This document shows, one piece after another, positions 49,600 to 61,604 of a DNA stretch of 64,000 bases. Position 1 is the stretch's first letter. Each line of letters starts with the position of its first letter. The position numbers and the translations under genes were made by a program. Source of the DNA: Uloborus plumipes (Eukaryota > Arthropoda > Arachnida > Araneae > Uloboridae); assembly GCA_038373865.1 (NCBI GenBank), contig JAXGGA010005208.1, forward strand, positions 16,255 through 80,254, read 5' to 3'. A model generated the notes under the pieces. That model was not told the DNA's origin. It saw only the letters and a list, made by a program, of their open reading frames with translations, and did not search any database.

Positions 49600-51800
49600 A
49601 TTGTATAAGCTAGTTGGCGTCTAAATAAGATGACACGGGTTTTAGTTGGTCATCATGATAAAGATCTTGATCAATTGAGCGGAAGATGACAAAGTCATTT
49701 TTTCTGTTTCTTTAATTTATTCAACGATATAATTCCCAGTAATATTTCCCATTAAAGAATTAGTTAAACATTACTATTTTAGTCTTTGCGCGTAAAATGT
49801 TTAACTTAGAAGTATGTATTTGTTTTTTATACATTACATAAAGTATTTTCACAGGAATGCACTAAATCTTTCAGAGACAAAATGTATGTTGAATCCTTTC
49901 AGGTTAAAAATAAACAAATTAAGCAGCTATTAAGAAATTACGCCATCTTGAGTAGAGGCTATGATAGTTGTTTAAATTTGCCATTCTTTGCTTCGGCTCA
50001 GTTGCGGAAAAGTAAATCCAAGTTTTGACAATTCTGGAATCTGTGGATTGTGTCTACTGGTGGGCGTCTAAATATACTTCACTTCACACCTCCAGGGTCC
50101 ACCGTACCTACCACAGCTTCGTGGTTTAACCGGGATAGGGCCCTGAAGGGCGCTCTGTTCTTAATTTTGAACCAGAACCTAGGGTCGAGCAAACCCTAGG
50201 CCCAGCACCCCCAGAGGTATCGTTTCACTTGGAGGACTTTGTGACCACGACATTTTAACGCCCCCCAGCCACCATTAATCAAGGCGGTGGATCTTTGATC
50301 GGCTGGGATCGAACCCGGGTCCCTCCGGACACAAGTCCGATGCCTTACCGATCGGGCCACCACGGCCCATCGTCTAAATATACTGGAGAGTTGGTAGTTG
50401 TGATGGAAAGCTTGATCAACTAGTTGAAGATGACAAGGTCATTTTCTCCGTTGCTTTAACTTACTCGAAGAAGCAATTTCCTTTATTATCCTCCATAGAA
50501 GAATGAGTTAAATACTACTATTTTAGTCTACATGGAAAGTGATGAATTTAAAAATATGTAGAACTGTTTTTGATAGAATACATAAATTATTTTCATAGGA
50601 TAAGCAACGTTTTTCACAGAAAAAATGCTTGCTGAATCTTGTAAGGTAATAGATAATAATATTTATTTCGACATTAAAAATATTAAGCAGATATTATGTA
50701 GCTGCTACATTACTGATCAGAAGTAGCAGCTAATACCACAACTGACTAAATCTGTCATTCTTTGCATCAGTCACTTACAAAAGATTGAATCCATCGTTTG
50801 ACATTTCTGAAAGTAGAAGATGCCAATGTCATTGTCTCTGTTGCTTTAACTTACTCGAAGAAGCAATTTCCATTATTATCCTCCATAGAAGAATGAGTTA
50901 AATACTACTATTTTAGTCCACATGTACATTGATGAATTTAAAAATATGTAGAATTGTTTTTGATAGAATACATAAATTATTTTCATAGGATAAGCAACGT
51001 TTTTCACAGAAAAAATGCTTGCTGAATCTTGTAAGGTAATAGATAATAATATTTATTTCGACATTAAAAATATTAAGCAGATATTATGTAGCTGCTACAT
51101 TACTGATCAGAAGTAGCAGCTAATACCACAACTGACTAAATCTGTCATTCTTTGCATCAGTCACTTACAAAAGATTGAATCCATCGTTTGACATTTCTGA
51201 AAGTAGAAGATGCCAATGTCATTGTCTCTGTTGCTTTAACTTACTCGAAGAAGCAATTTCCATTATTATCCTCCATAGAAGAATGAGTTAAATACTACTA
51301 TTTTAGTCCACATGTACATTGATGAATTTAAAAATATGTAGAATTGTTTTTGATAGAATACATAAATTATTTTCATAGGATAAGCAACGTTTTTCACAGA
51401 AAAAATGCTTGCTGAATCTTGTAAGGTAATAGATAATAATATTTATTTCGACATTAAAAATATTAAGCAGATATTATGTAGCTGCTACATTACTGATCAG
51501 AAGTAGCAGCTAATACCACAACTGACTAAATCTGTCATTTTTTGCATCAGTCACTTACAAAAGATTAAATTTATCATTTGACATTTCTGAAATTCAAGGA
51601 CTGTGCTTGTTGGTGGACGTCTAAGGGAGATGGAGAGCATGCGTTTGAGTTGGAAACCGTGATGGAGATCTTGATCAACAGCGAAATATGAAAAACACAT
51701 TTTATTTGCTGCTTTAAACTTAATCGTTGAAATAGCTGCCATTAATATTTGTTTATCAGGAAATTAGTGCCTTAAAATTATAATAATATTTTAGTCTTCA
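49600..51800 (+). repeat. Tandem repeat block, ~390-bp units
   Basis: Units share AAGCAGCTATTAAGTAGCTGC, ACTGACCAGGAGTAGCGGCT, TCTGCCATTCTTTGCATCAG and GATCTTGATCAACT. Three consecutive units at about 50424-51593 have an exact 390-bp period, the last two almost identical. The same unit is recognisable inside both 3.63-kb copies (44830-45350 and 48450-48980), so the large duplication arose within or beside this array. No reading frame is conserved. Confidence 0.85.
50079..50370 (-). mobile_element. tRNA-derived SINE with a perfect 14-bp target duplication
   Basis: On the minus strand the head reads GTGGCCCGATCGGTAAGGC (A-box) then CCCGGGTTCGATCCC (B-box), followed by a ~215-bp tRNA-unrelated body. 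CGTCTAAATATACT is duplicated exactly at 50065-50078 and 50371-50384, as expected of LINE-driven retroposition. The target is one of the ~390-bp repeat units. Length is 292 bp. Confidence 0.92.
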
Positions 51801-51984
51801 TATCTAAATACTATTATCTTTGATACCACTGGTCGACAGTGGTTCACTAACAACAACCAAATTATTATTTTTATTACGTATTCATATAGTTATTTAAATA
51901 CCTGCAAGTAAAAAAGTCCCACCACGTCTCAATTTTCTGTAATAAAAAAAATAATTTTTTACTATTTTTTATGATTTTCGCACC

Positions 51985-52785
51985 AAATGCCTATTTTTGG
52001 AAGGAAAAGGAGCAAAATATTAACTCCTAAATTTTTTTGGAGGTGAAGGGAGACTCAAAGTCCGAAATCATGACCACCGATAACAAAAAGGGGGGACGAG
52101 GGGAGTGTATCCCCTCAAAATATGCAAAAAATCATGAAAAAGTATCTTTTTATTCTGGTTTCTTTAATATGACGTTTTAAAATTTTTTCTGGTGTAAAAT
52201 CAGAGTATAAGACCCCCTCCTATTATTCCTATGCCCAAAAAAATTTTCGCGCTGTAAAATAAAATTAAAAAAAAAAAAACCATCTTATGACTGACGCATG
52301 CTAAATACCAGCTAAATATTTACGGCATTTGTATCAGAGGGGGGGGGGGGCGCTTCGGCAAAAAGTGGAGAGTGATGGAGAGGAAAGGGGCCATATTTGG
52401 ATTTTGGAGATAATTTTACATAAGAACCAGCCAGAATACGCCGTCTTTCTGAAGACCTGCGATGTGTCTCGTATTTAGCGTGCGACAGTCATAAAATCGG
52501 TTTTTATTTTTTTTTTACAGCGCGAAAATTTTTTCGGACGTAGGAATCATAGGAGGGGGTCCTATCCTCTGATTTTACATCGAAATTTTTTTTAAAACGT
52601 CATTTTAAAAAAACAAGAATGAAAAGATCATTTTTGGTGATTTTTTGCTCATTTTGAGGGGTACACCCCCTAAGAACCCCTTCTTTGCTATTAGTGGTCA
52701 TGATTTTGAACTTTGAGTCTCTCTTGAAACTTCAAAAAAAGTTAGGAGTTAATATTATGACCCTTTCCTCTTGAAAAAAGGTGTG
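51985..52785. mobile_element. Foldback element with ~320-bp inverted arms
   Basis: The left arm (51985-52312) and right arm (about 52471-52785) are imperfect inverted copies. For example, GACTCAAAGTCCGAAATCATGACCACC pairs with the complement near 52690-52720, AGACCCCCTCCTATTATTCCTA pairs near 52540, and TATGACTGACGCATGCTAAATAC pairs near 52475. The ~160-bp loop contains a G12 homopolymer. Apart from small indels the arms are alignable end to end. No protein is encoded. Confidence 0.8.
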
Positions 52786-52789
52786 TTTG

Positions 52790-54143
52790 ATATGTTTTTT
52801 CAGTTATGTTCAGTACTTTTTAGAAATTCATAACAAAAAAGCAGTACGTGCTACAGCTTTTTTACTATTATTTTTGAATTCTACACTGCAAAATTAGTCA
52901 AAAACAGTTAATTTCATCTTTGTTAGGGAAAAAAAGTGAAAATTTGTCGACTAGTGTACTTTTTGCGATAAATTTTCAGAGAAATACACGTCTTTCTTAA
53001 AACAAATTTCAAATATATCTCATTTAAAAAGTATTTTGTACAACTTTTATTGAACGAAAAAAAAAATAATGCTCTTTATGAGAATGAAACCTGATATAAT
53101 ATTTAGTATGGGCTAAAATGACTGCATCAACTATCCTTATATACTCGTAAAAACTACAGAAAGAGTATTATCTTTTCAGAGGAACTAGTTCAAAGCGGGA
53201 TGATTCAGCAATGTAATCTTTTAAAATACTTGTCTACCCAGAAAATAAGGAACATACAATTTAAACTAGTGTGTATGTATTTATTGAAAATGAAAAAAAA
53301 TTTGGGGATAAATTGATATATTCCACTGTCCAGTTAACATCGTTAATCGCATTTTTCATTTGAATTAAGTATTTTAATGGCTACGTGTCTAATGCTTTTG
53401 AAATGGTTTAATCTTTAATATCTAATGTACTCCAAGTAAAAAAGAACAGTAAAAATACATTATCATATTTCCAATAAGAACTGATGCTCGAAATTTTGAA
53501 AAAACAAAAAATAAATAAATAAATAAATAATAATATCAGTAATAATAACAGCTATGTGCAAAATTGTATCTTTTATGATGTGTTTACAAAAAATATTTGA
53601 TGTAAATTTCTTTCGTTTCAGATTGACTGCTGTTGAAAGTATAGTTAAAGAGACATAAAAGGATGTGTTTTCTTTTTCATAGTGCAAGTCTTCAAATGAG
53701 AAATAAATAACGTAAGAAGAAACATCGTAAGTGGCATTTCACCTACTAATTGAATTGAAACAGAAAGTAATGTAATAAATACAAAGAGCATTTGGCATAA
53801 AGCTTAAGCATATTGTTGCATGCATGTATACGCAATAAATAACATAACATGATTCCAAATTTAACGCTTGGTAATTCTTTCCTGTCAATAAGACATCCAG
53901 CGCATTATTAACTGAAAAATTTCTCTTTTAAACCCATGACCTTTTGTTGCACAAATCTCGATTCGATCCAGAAATATTCATTAGGAAACTCTATTGAGCA
54001 GCCAGGCGACTGATTGCTTCAAACTGAACAACTCTTTTCTGCACTTGAAATCTGAAATGAAAGAACTCGCTCTATGCAAAATATATTCCGCTTTAGAAAT
54101 GAATTCTAAAGTCCCCCAATCCCAGAGAAAATAAAATTCTTTA
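52790..54143. other. AT-rich DNA, probably 3' of the minus-strand exon
   Basis: No open frame or repeat recognised apart from an (AAAT)n stretch near 53505-53530. As it follows a minus-strand stop codon at 54144, part may be that gene's 3' untranslated region. Confidence 0.35.
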
Positions 54144-54346
54144 CTAGACCATCATCCAGGCGTAAATGAGATCATCATTCATGGGCAATGAAGTATGCAG
54201 TGGAGATGACTCCCTTTTATTCTTGATGAGTACTGCATTCAGGTCTCGGCGGTCTTGGTTATTCAGATCTTCAAAAGAACATGAACTGAAAGACATTCTG
54301 GGATTGTCGCGTAAAATATCTCTTAGGAGTGTCGGAGTTTCGTTTG
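54144..54346 (-). CDS. C-terminal exon of an unidentified gene
   Basis: On the minus strand a good acceptor (CAATTCTCACCCCACAG) precedes 203 bases that are open in one frame to a TAG at 54144. Two bases complete a split codon, then 66 residues follow, from NETPTLLRDILRDNPRMSFS to NDDLIYAWMMV. The composition is coding-like (Asp, Arg, Leu, Ser-rich, few Lys/Asn runs) and GC is above the flanks. The other two frames stop early. I do not recognise the family; there is no membrane segment or signal peptide. The required upstream exon must end with one base of a codon. Upstream exons would lie at higher coordinates on the minus strand, but I found none with certainty. Confidence 0.55.
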
Positions 54347-56448
54347 CTGTGGGGTGAGAATTGCGATTGAGTTGGATATGCTTGCATTTTCGTTTGAAAT
54401 CTTCATTTTATGTAACAGCTTGTTTTATGGTTATGTGTGATGCATAATTTGCACGCACACACATCGTTCACCGGTTGATAGTGGCTCATGTCAGTGGTTT
54501 TGAAGAAAAAGCGTAAAAATTACTGGTTTAAATTATAAATTTAATGCTTTTCCTACCACAAACTTGAACAAAAGGGGCTTAGATAACTGGCAAGTGGTGG
54601 CATACAAAAAAATATTTTTTAGGGCAATAAATTAAATTAATCTAGAAAATAGTCCTCAAAATTTAACTGCACACTTTTATTTTTTTAAAACTACAAAATA
54701 CCTTTTTCTCAGTATTGGAAAGTGATGATCTAATAGCAATAATGATATTATTGATATAATGATCATTATCACAATATCTAATATAGTTGTATAAATATCT
54801 AGGGCGAAGTTAAATGTGAAAAACTAAAAAAAAAAAAACATCAGCAAAAATGAAAAGATGTAGAAAAGGTACCTTATAATGGTATAGTGCCAAGATAATA
54901 CCTTCAAATTCTAGTTATTACTTTTAAGACCTTTCTATGAAATATTTAATAGGAATGCATCATCTATATTAGAATTACTTTTGTAACACATTTTCTATTG
55001 GCATTTTAATTTCAACAAGGACACACAAAATCTTTATCTACAACCCACCAGTTTTTATTAGATCAGTGATAATATTGAAAAAATTACTTCCATTCATTTT
55101 CATGTTGATCATCGGAAAAACGACAAGTATAGGATAAGCATACTGCATCTTTGTCTGCAAAGTCAATATTGAATTGTCATTCTCGAAGAGCTGGCAACCT
55201 TAGTCACTAGAAATGTTCTTGAGGTGCGGTGTGCTTACTTAGCTCTCAAGTAAGATACAAACTCCACTACAGGGCGAAAATATTTCAACTTTTAGAAATA
55301 ATTTTCCTTTTCTTAAGAATAACTAAAAAATTGTAGTGTTCTTGAACTTAAGCTGATTTTTTGGAAGTGCCAATGGGAAAAGAAAGTTTTTAAAAAAATC
55401 TGCAATTTAGCATGATGAAATAAGAAGTGTTGCAAAAATCATGTTTTCTACGTGTCTAAAAGATCGGTTTCTGTAATCAAACGAAAGGAGACTAAAAGAA
55501 ACAATGCTTTTCGATTTAGTTGAACTCACTCGTTTCTTTTTCTTCTAAGAGTAATTTGAAATTGAATCATTTTACGTTATTTAAAGGGACCAAAATGGAG
55601 TAAAATGTTTGGTAACCCGAACATTTATTTTTGAATGACATTTTATAACAAACTTGTGTCCAATAATTCAGTTATATCTTGTCTTTAAACTATGTTTACA
55701 CGTTGATACCAAAACCGTATCAGTTGAATAGGAAAAATATTTTTTCTGACTCATGCTTAAAGAAAAAAAAATGCTTCTCAAACTTGTTATACATTAATCC
55801 AGTAGTGTTTATCTGCGATCATTTTAAACTTTTACGCTATAAAGGCGTTTTACTGATGCATTTATTTATTAATTACTCGTAAAAGCTACTCACTTTTATT
55901 TTTAATAATATTTAAATAGTGTAAGTCATTTGCCACACCATTTGAGTATCCGAAATGAATCGTCGTGCTGTATATGTCTTAATAAAATTACTATGCCTCT
56001 TATTTCACCAAAATTTTAAAAATAAAAACAAAATATATTCACAGGACAAACTCAAATGGCCTCAGTCTGAAGAAATAAATATTTAGTAATTATTCTTATC
56101 CTTCTAGCATTTAAAACCTAATTACGAGTGCATTATATAACGGGACCATAATTAATAACTTCAGTCATAAAAATATAAGAGTAATATTTTTTGCTTAAAA
56201 ATACTTTAACCATAAAACAAGAGAAAGGGTGGGAAACGAAAACTAATTTGGGTAATTAGTTTTCCTAATTAACTCACCGGTGTAAGAAAGCATGGGCCAT
56301 TCATACGTGTTTTGCTTTTCAGCTATTAATCATGACAAAATTTGATTTTTTATACCCTAATTGGATGAGATTCTTTGATGTGAGTTGCAGCCCTGCTAGC
56401 GGAAAAGTCGAAATTGCTAGCTGCGTAAAATAACTTTTAAAATTAAGT
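54347..56448. other. Mostly intron-like AT-rich DNA
   Basis: Apart from a weak exon candidate at 55088-55154 nothing coding is seen. Confidence 0.35.
55088..55154 (-). CDS. Weak candidate internal exon
   Basis: Minus strand: acceptor CAATATTGACTTTGCAG, 67 bases open in one frame (KDAVCLSYTCRFSDDQHENEW), donor GTAATT. The donor is weak. The exon would end in phase 2, which does not fit directly onto the terminal exon at 54144-54346 (it needs phase 1), so another exon would be required between them. It could be chance. Confidence 0.2.
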
Positions 56449-58065
56449 GAATGATAGAAACTGAAACTTGTTTTACACTTTGTCAGGCGTTTGACTTAAT
56501 GCGATACTATTTCAAGAACTTTTAAGGGAAAGTTTTAGAGGGTTTTATAAACGTTTCATTCGTATACTGATTTTATGACTGCTGTTTCAGATAAAGGCTT
56601 TATTTTTAAATGCTTCCTTCTTTAGATTCATTAATTGTTGTAGATTCACGTCAAAACTAAGTATGCTAAACTTTTGAAATTATATGATCCTTTCCACATT
56701 TACTCAGAAACTACCCCCATTTTTCTTTTCTTTCATTTAAAAAAAAAATCTAATCAGCGAATGATAGAAACTGAAACTTGTTTTGACTTTATGCAATACA
56801 AATTTAAGGACTTCTAAGGCAATATTTTAGATATTTTCATAAAAGTTTCGTGTTTATGTACATGTATTGATTTTATGACTGCTATTTTGAATAAATACTG
56901 CATTTGTAAAAGTTTCCACCCTTAGGTTCCTCAATTGTTGTTCATTATCATTTAAACTAAATAAGTTTACTGAAGTGATGACGCTGGAATTGTATGATAC
57001 TTTTCCATATTTATTCAGAGAATAGCCCCAAGGTTTTTTCATTAATTTTTTGCTTAGCAAATAATGACTGAATGATAGAAACCGAAACTTATTTAAAACT
57101 TTGTTAGGTGTTTTGACTTAATGCGATGCTATTTTAAGATCATTTAAAGGGGGGCAATAGTTTTGATATTTTCGACGCGTTTTGCTCGTTTTTACTGGTA
57201 TTGATTTTATGACTGCTATTTTGAATAAATACTGCATTTGTAAAAGTTTCCTCCCTTAGGTTTCTCAATTGTTGCTCATTCTTATTTAATCTAAATTAGT
57301 TTACTGAAGTGATGACGCTGGAATTGTATGATACTTTTCCATAATTATGCAAATAATAGCCCCAAGGTTTTTTCATTGATTTTTTGCTTATCAAATAATG
57401 ACTGAATGATAGAAACCAAAACTTGTTTAACACTTTGTCAGGTGTTTTGACTTAATGCGATGCTATTTTAAGATCATTTAAGGGGGGAAATAGTTTTGAT
57501 ATTTTCAAAGGCGTTTTGCTCGTTTTTACTAGTATTGATTTTCTGACTGGCTATTTCGGGAAAATATTGCATTTGTAAATGTTTCCAACTTTAGGTTCCT
57601 CAATTGTTGTTCATTCTCATTTAAACTAAATACGTTTACTGAAGTGATGACGCTGGAATTGTATGATAGCTTTCCATATTTATTCAGAGAATAGCCCCGA
57701 AGTTTTGTCATTCATTTTTTGCTTATCAAATAATGACTGAATGATAGAAGTCCGAAACTTGTTTAACACTTTGTCAGGTGTTTTGACCTAATTCGATGCT
57801 ATTTTAAGATCATTTAAGGGGGGCAATAGTTCTGATATTTTCAAACGCGTTTTGCTCGTTTTTACTAGTATTGATTTTATGACTTCTATTTCGGGAAAAT
57901 ATTACATTTGTAAATGTTTCCAACTTTAGGTTCCTTAATTGTTGCATAATTTTATTAAAACTAAGTTAACTAAAGTGATGACGCTGGAATTTTTGAACCT
58001 GTTCCATATTTATTTAGACAATACCCCCAAGTTTTTTCATTGATATTTGTTTATTTATTGGTGAA
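56449..58065 (+). repeat. Tandem array of ~310-336-bp units, five copies
   Basis: GAATGATAGAAAC starts units at 56449, 56759, 57070, 57404 and 57739. Shared blocks are GTGATGACGCTGGAATTGTATG, TTGACTTAATGCGATGC and TAGCCCCAAGGTTTTTTCATT. Identity is moderate, so this array is older than those at 33 and 51 kb. Short open frames on the minus strand repeat with the units and are not genes. Confidence 0.85.
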
Positions 58066-58381
58066 GGATTTTTATGCATTAGTAATGCATAAAACACATT
58101 TCTAAGAAGAATATTTCTAAGTTCTGTCTAAGTTATTTCAAAGTTCTACGATTCTTTCTTTCTATTTTCTTCTCTATTCTTCTATTCTATTTATTTCTAA
58201 GAAGTTTTCTTCGTATTTTGCTTGATTTCATGACTTTTAAATTTAGTGAAACAGCACTCAACATTTACACTTGAATCATATTGAACCCGTCTTGCGTCAC
58301 TTTACTAATTGGTTATTGCGATAACTAGTTGTTTTTTTCATTTTAACATTTGATTATGTGTTTTTGTTATGTTGTTAGGAG

Positions 58382-58582
58382 TGGTAGCCTGATCGGTAAG
58401 GAGTCAGACTAGTAACCAACTGGTCGAAGCTCCCCCGTGTTCTGTAGTGGTGTTTGGAGCACGTTAAATATGTTCGAGGTCACAAAAACCCTCATGTTCC
58501 CATTGCAAATCAATAACACCTGCTGGGGCTAGACCAAGGATAGCTTTGCTTCTAATATGGATCAAAAACAAATAGCTTATCC
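58382..58582 (+). mobile_element. tRNA-derived SINE, split by another insertion
   Basis: The head GTGGTAGCCTGATCGGTAAGG matches the A-box region of the SINE at 50079-50370, and ACTGGTCGAAGCTCC is a degraded B-box. The body continues to ATCC at 58582. The sequence after the 622-bp insertion (from 59205) appears to be its continuation. Ends not determined. Confidence 0.6.
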
Positions 58583-59204
58583 GGGTCATTCCATAGAAAT
58601 GTCAACCTCAGCCGAAGAAGAAAAAATACCGAAGTGAAAAAAGTATCAAAAAATAAAAAATAAATAAATAAATAAAAATCATACAACATAAGAAGTTTTA
58701 AAAACTTGAAAAGGTATTGTAATTGTCACTGAGATTAGAAATAACAAATAGTTTGTAGTGTGTCTACTGCTTATTATTCGATGGTTACGTTATTCACGTT
58801 ACGTTAGTCACACTCCATCTTGAGTAAAAATGACACTTAAGACTAAAAAAAAAATAAGATTTAATAAATGTATTTTATGTTTTTAAAAGCCAACTTTACA
58901 CATTTTTCAAATGTATCATTCAATTTTTAACACTTGCTTAATTTTCTGAAATTTTTGCCTCACAACATGAGAATTAATTTTCAGAGTTGCAAAAATGTTA
59001 CGTTTGTCGCACTGCCATTTTGGTTGAAAAAATATCTACTGTCCGTAATTTTGTTTTAAATTCTTAGCAGAAATGACACATAGATACCATGTACATTGTA
59101 AATCCACCAGCATAACTAAAAAATATTTTTTATCCTTCAAGTTACAAGTAAAAACAGTTACAAAATCAGCTCTCAATGTTACGTTAGTCACTATGGAATG
59201 ACCC
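58583..59204. mobile_element. 622-bp element with GGGTCATTCCATAG ends
   Basis: Left end GGGTCATTCCATAGAAATG and the right-end complement GGGTCATTCCATAGTGACT share 14 terminal bases. ATCC flanks both sides (58579-58582 and 59205-59208), giving a 4-bp target duplication. TTACGTTAGTCAC occurs internally (58801) and near the right end. No coding capacity; the autonomous relative is not in the window. Confidence 0.7.
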
Positions 59205-59811
59205 ATCCGTATAGCTGTAACTTAGAAGCATTCGTTAGTTACACTAGACTGTGAGTTTAAAATTTTTGCTGTCTGAAGTTTTGGTGTTTTTGTACTGTCG
59301 ATGCACTGAATCCACGAAAAAAAATTAAACAAACGTGTGTATATGTTAATCTAATATATACATTACTATAGCTAACTTAAAAAAATAATTATTATACAGT
59401 CAGGGTTTTTATCAATGTTTACATTTAATTTGTTACTATACGTTCCGAATTATATCTAACTTTTCTCTACTCTTAGATTTTATTTACACTATTACCCGTG
59501 TATTTACTTACATCATCCTTTAATCCATTCAAGATGTTATGTTGTTCTTTTTTTCTTCAGTTCTCATTTTACTTGGAAACTCTGTTATCGAATAGGAATT
59601 TATATCCTAAGGGATTTTAGCGCATTTCCCGTATTTCGAGCTAAAACGTTATTTTTTATGAGTTACTTCAAGGGGAATTTTGTTTTGCTTTGAAAGTACT
59701 AGTATTGGTATATTTTTCTTTCAGAAGCTGAAAGATGTCCTTTTATTTTTAGTACTGTAATGCGTTCAATTTCTTTATAATGACAGGACCATTCAGTTTA
59801 GAAGGATTATA

Positions 59812-59845
59812 GGCAGTTTACGTCTTCAAAAAGACGTAAACTGCC
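59812..59845. repeat. Perfect 15-bp hairpin
   Basis: GGCAGTTTACGTCTT and AAGACGTAAACTGCC flank a CAAA loop. It is too short for a typical pre-miRNA and no TIR element extends beyond it. Confidence 0.9.
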
Positions 59846-60803
59846 GTCCATTGAGCATTACAGAAAATTTAATGAATTATTTTTTTTAAGCAGGAAAAAC
59901 ACTACCATACGAATCATTGGTCTTTCTTAGTTCAGGCGTAAACAAAGGTAACATATGCTAAGAAATTCGAATACACGGACTTTTAATTTATAAAATCTCG
60001 TTAAAAGAGAAAAAAAAAGTGGCTACGAACCTATTGCGTAGCATGCTTTCACAATATGGTCAACGACCAATACTTCAAGTTGGGTTTATTAACTTTTTTA
60101 TGTAGAAACACAATATCGCTAAATATTGATTTTTACAATCTGTACCTTGGCTGTTAATCTGAATTTTTTATGAATATGTTTTATTGTACTTTTAAATAAA
60201 ACATGTTTTTTAAAATTTCAACTATTTGATGGGCCTTCAATGAAGTGTTTTGGGAGTCTAATAAATTGATTATGCTAGCTTTAAAAGTGCTCGTTTCTGA
60301 TATGCAGAAAACGTTTGTTTTTTAAATAGACTGCATTACAAGCTGTTAACATTCGTAATATTGTACATCCTTTGCAAAATGGGTTAAGATTTCACGCGAA
60401 TTATATTTTGAGTGTCACTTTGAGAGCATAAGCACCATGTACATATTCTCGCTCATCAATAAAACTCTTTTACTTAAAAAGCATAATGGTAATAACTTTT
60501 GTTAAAATGTTGAAATAAAAAACTGCATTGAATAGGAAATGCAGCAATTTTTATATAAAGGTCGAAAATAAGTCATGCTTTTATGCAAATCTTGCTAATT
60601 TTAAAATTCAATCTTTTGCCAGTTTAGTAAAAAATACGAGATCCAGAATTTTGTTATTTCTCTGTTTAGACAGCATTTGATTCAACCACAGCTTTAGTTT
60701 ACCTCAGAAAAATGTACTCAGGTCCATTTTAAAGTATTAAACATTTTATGACTTTAATATATTTCCGTATTTCGAACAAAAGCAAACTAAGAAACTTATG
60801 TCA

Positions 60804-60953
60804 GGGCCCTGCTCCACATCAGCGTAAAACGTGACCAAAACCGAAGGCAGAAACCGAAAATCTGGGTACTTTCCATAGGAACGGGGGGCTATGTAATCCA
60901 TTTTACGTTTATGCTTTATTTTTCTGCTTTATGCCAATGTGGAGCAGGGCCCC
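60804..60953. mobile_element. ~150-bp MITE with GGGCCCTGCTCCACAT ends
   Basis: GGGCCCTGCTCCACATCAGCG at the left is inverted at the right (GCCAATGTGGAGCAGGGCCC). About 16 terminal bases match, with looser pairing inside. No clear target duplication and no coding capacity. Confidence 0.7.
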
Positions 60954-61494
60954 TTACCTTAACATATACTTTGTCATTTTTTGCGATGTATGCCCTGTAA
61001 TTTCTAGCATCCAAAAGGTAAAAGGAAACATCTGCTCCTAAGAAAGAAATCTAAAGCGTCGAATTATTTAAACTTAATAGTAAACATGCAAGAGGTTGGG
61101 CGCTAAATCATAAAGTTTTGCATATTTCGATATTGCTACAAATTTGAGCATAGATCAGTTGTTGAATGCATAATATGTTTAGCGTAATCGTGCAGATGAA
61201 AAAGCATCTCTGAAATAACCACATTCTATGCACTAAAATTTAAGTACTTAAACATTAACTAAATATTTTGTCTTATTTATTAATTTCTGTCACTTGTATT
61301 TTTATACCGAAAACTGATGGATTTTACATCACATTTTAAGATATGGCATTCAATTGAGTGTGAAGTCAAGGGCACATTTAACCATTACTAAGATAAAACT
61401 AATGAATGCATCATTGAACAGGAAATTGAAGATTTCTTTTCTGCTCAGGTACGAAAGTAATTGAAAATTCGGGTCGTATTTATATATTTGGGTG

Positions 61495-61498
<4 letters not shown>

Positions 61499-61552
<54 letters not shown>
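61499..61552. repeat. (TA)n microsatellite
   Basis: About 27 TA units just upstream of the receptor-like exon. Confidence 0.95.
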
Positions 61553-61556
<4 letters not shown>

Positions 61557-61604
61557 TGCGTACACTTTAAGTTTGTAATGGCCCCTTTTTCTGTTTCTTT
61601 TAAG

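Larger units (their letters stand above)
45941..49670 (+). repeat. 3.63-kb tandem duplication, copy B
   Basis: Second copy of 42306-45937. It is longer because a 108-bp MITE has inserted at 49487. Other differences are single bases and small indels in homopolymers. Confidence 0.93.
59209..61604. other. Non-coding stretch with a hairpin and a short MITE
   Basis: No gene recognised before the exon at 61605. If the receptor-like gene has upstream exons here I could not find them. Confidence 0.35.

Noticed and set aside
50290..50370. tRNA gene on the minus strand
   Set aside because: Good A and B boxes, but it is the head of a SINE with a 215-bp tail and a 14-bp target duplication; no complete cloverleaf.
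42301..51800. CRISPR-like or gene-cluster interpretation of the repeats
   Set aside because: Repeat units are hundreds of bases long, contiguous and without spacers or genes. The context is eukaryotic.
61461..61604. Upstream extension of the receptor-like open frame through Ile-Tyr repeats
   Set aside because: This is a translated TA microsatellite followed by a polypyrimidine tract and acceptor; the coding part starts at 61605.
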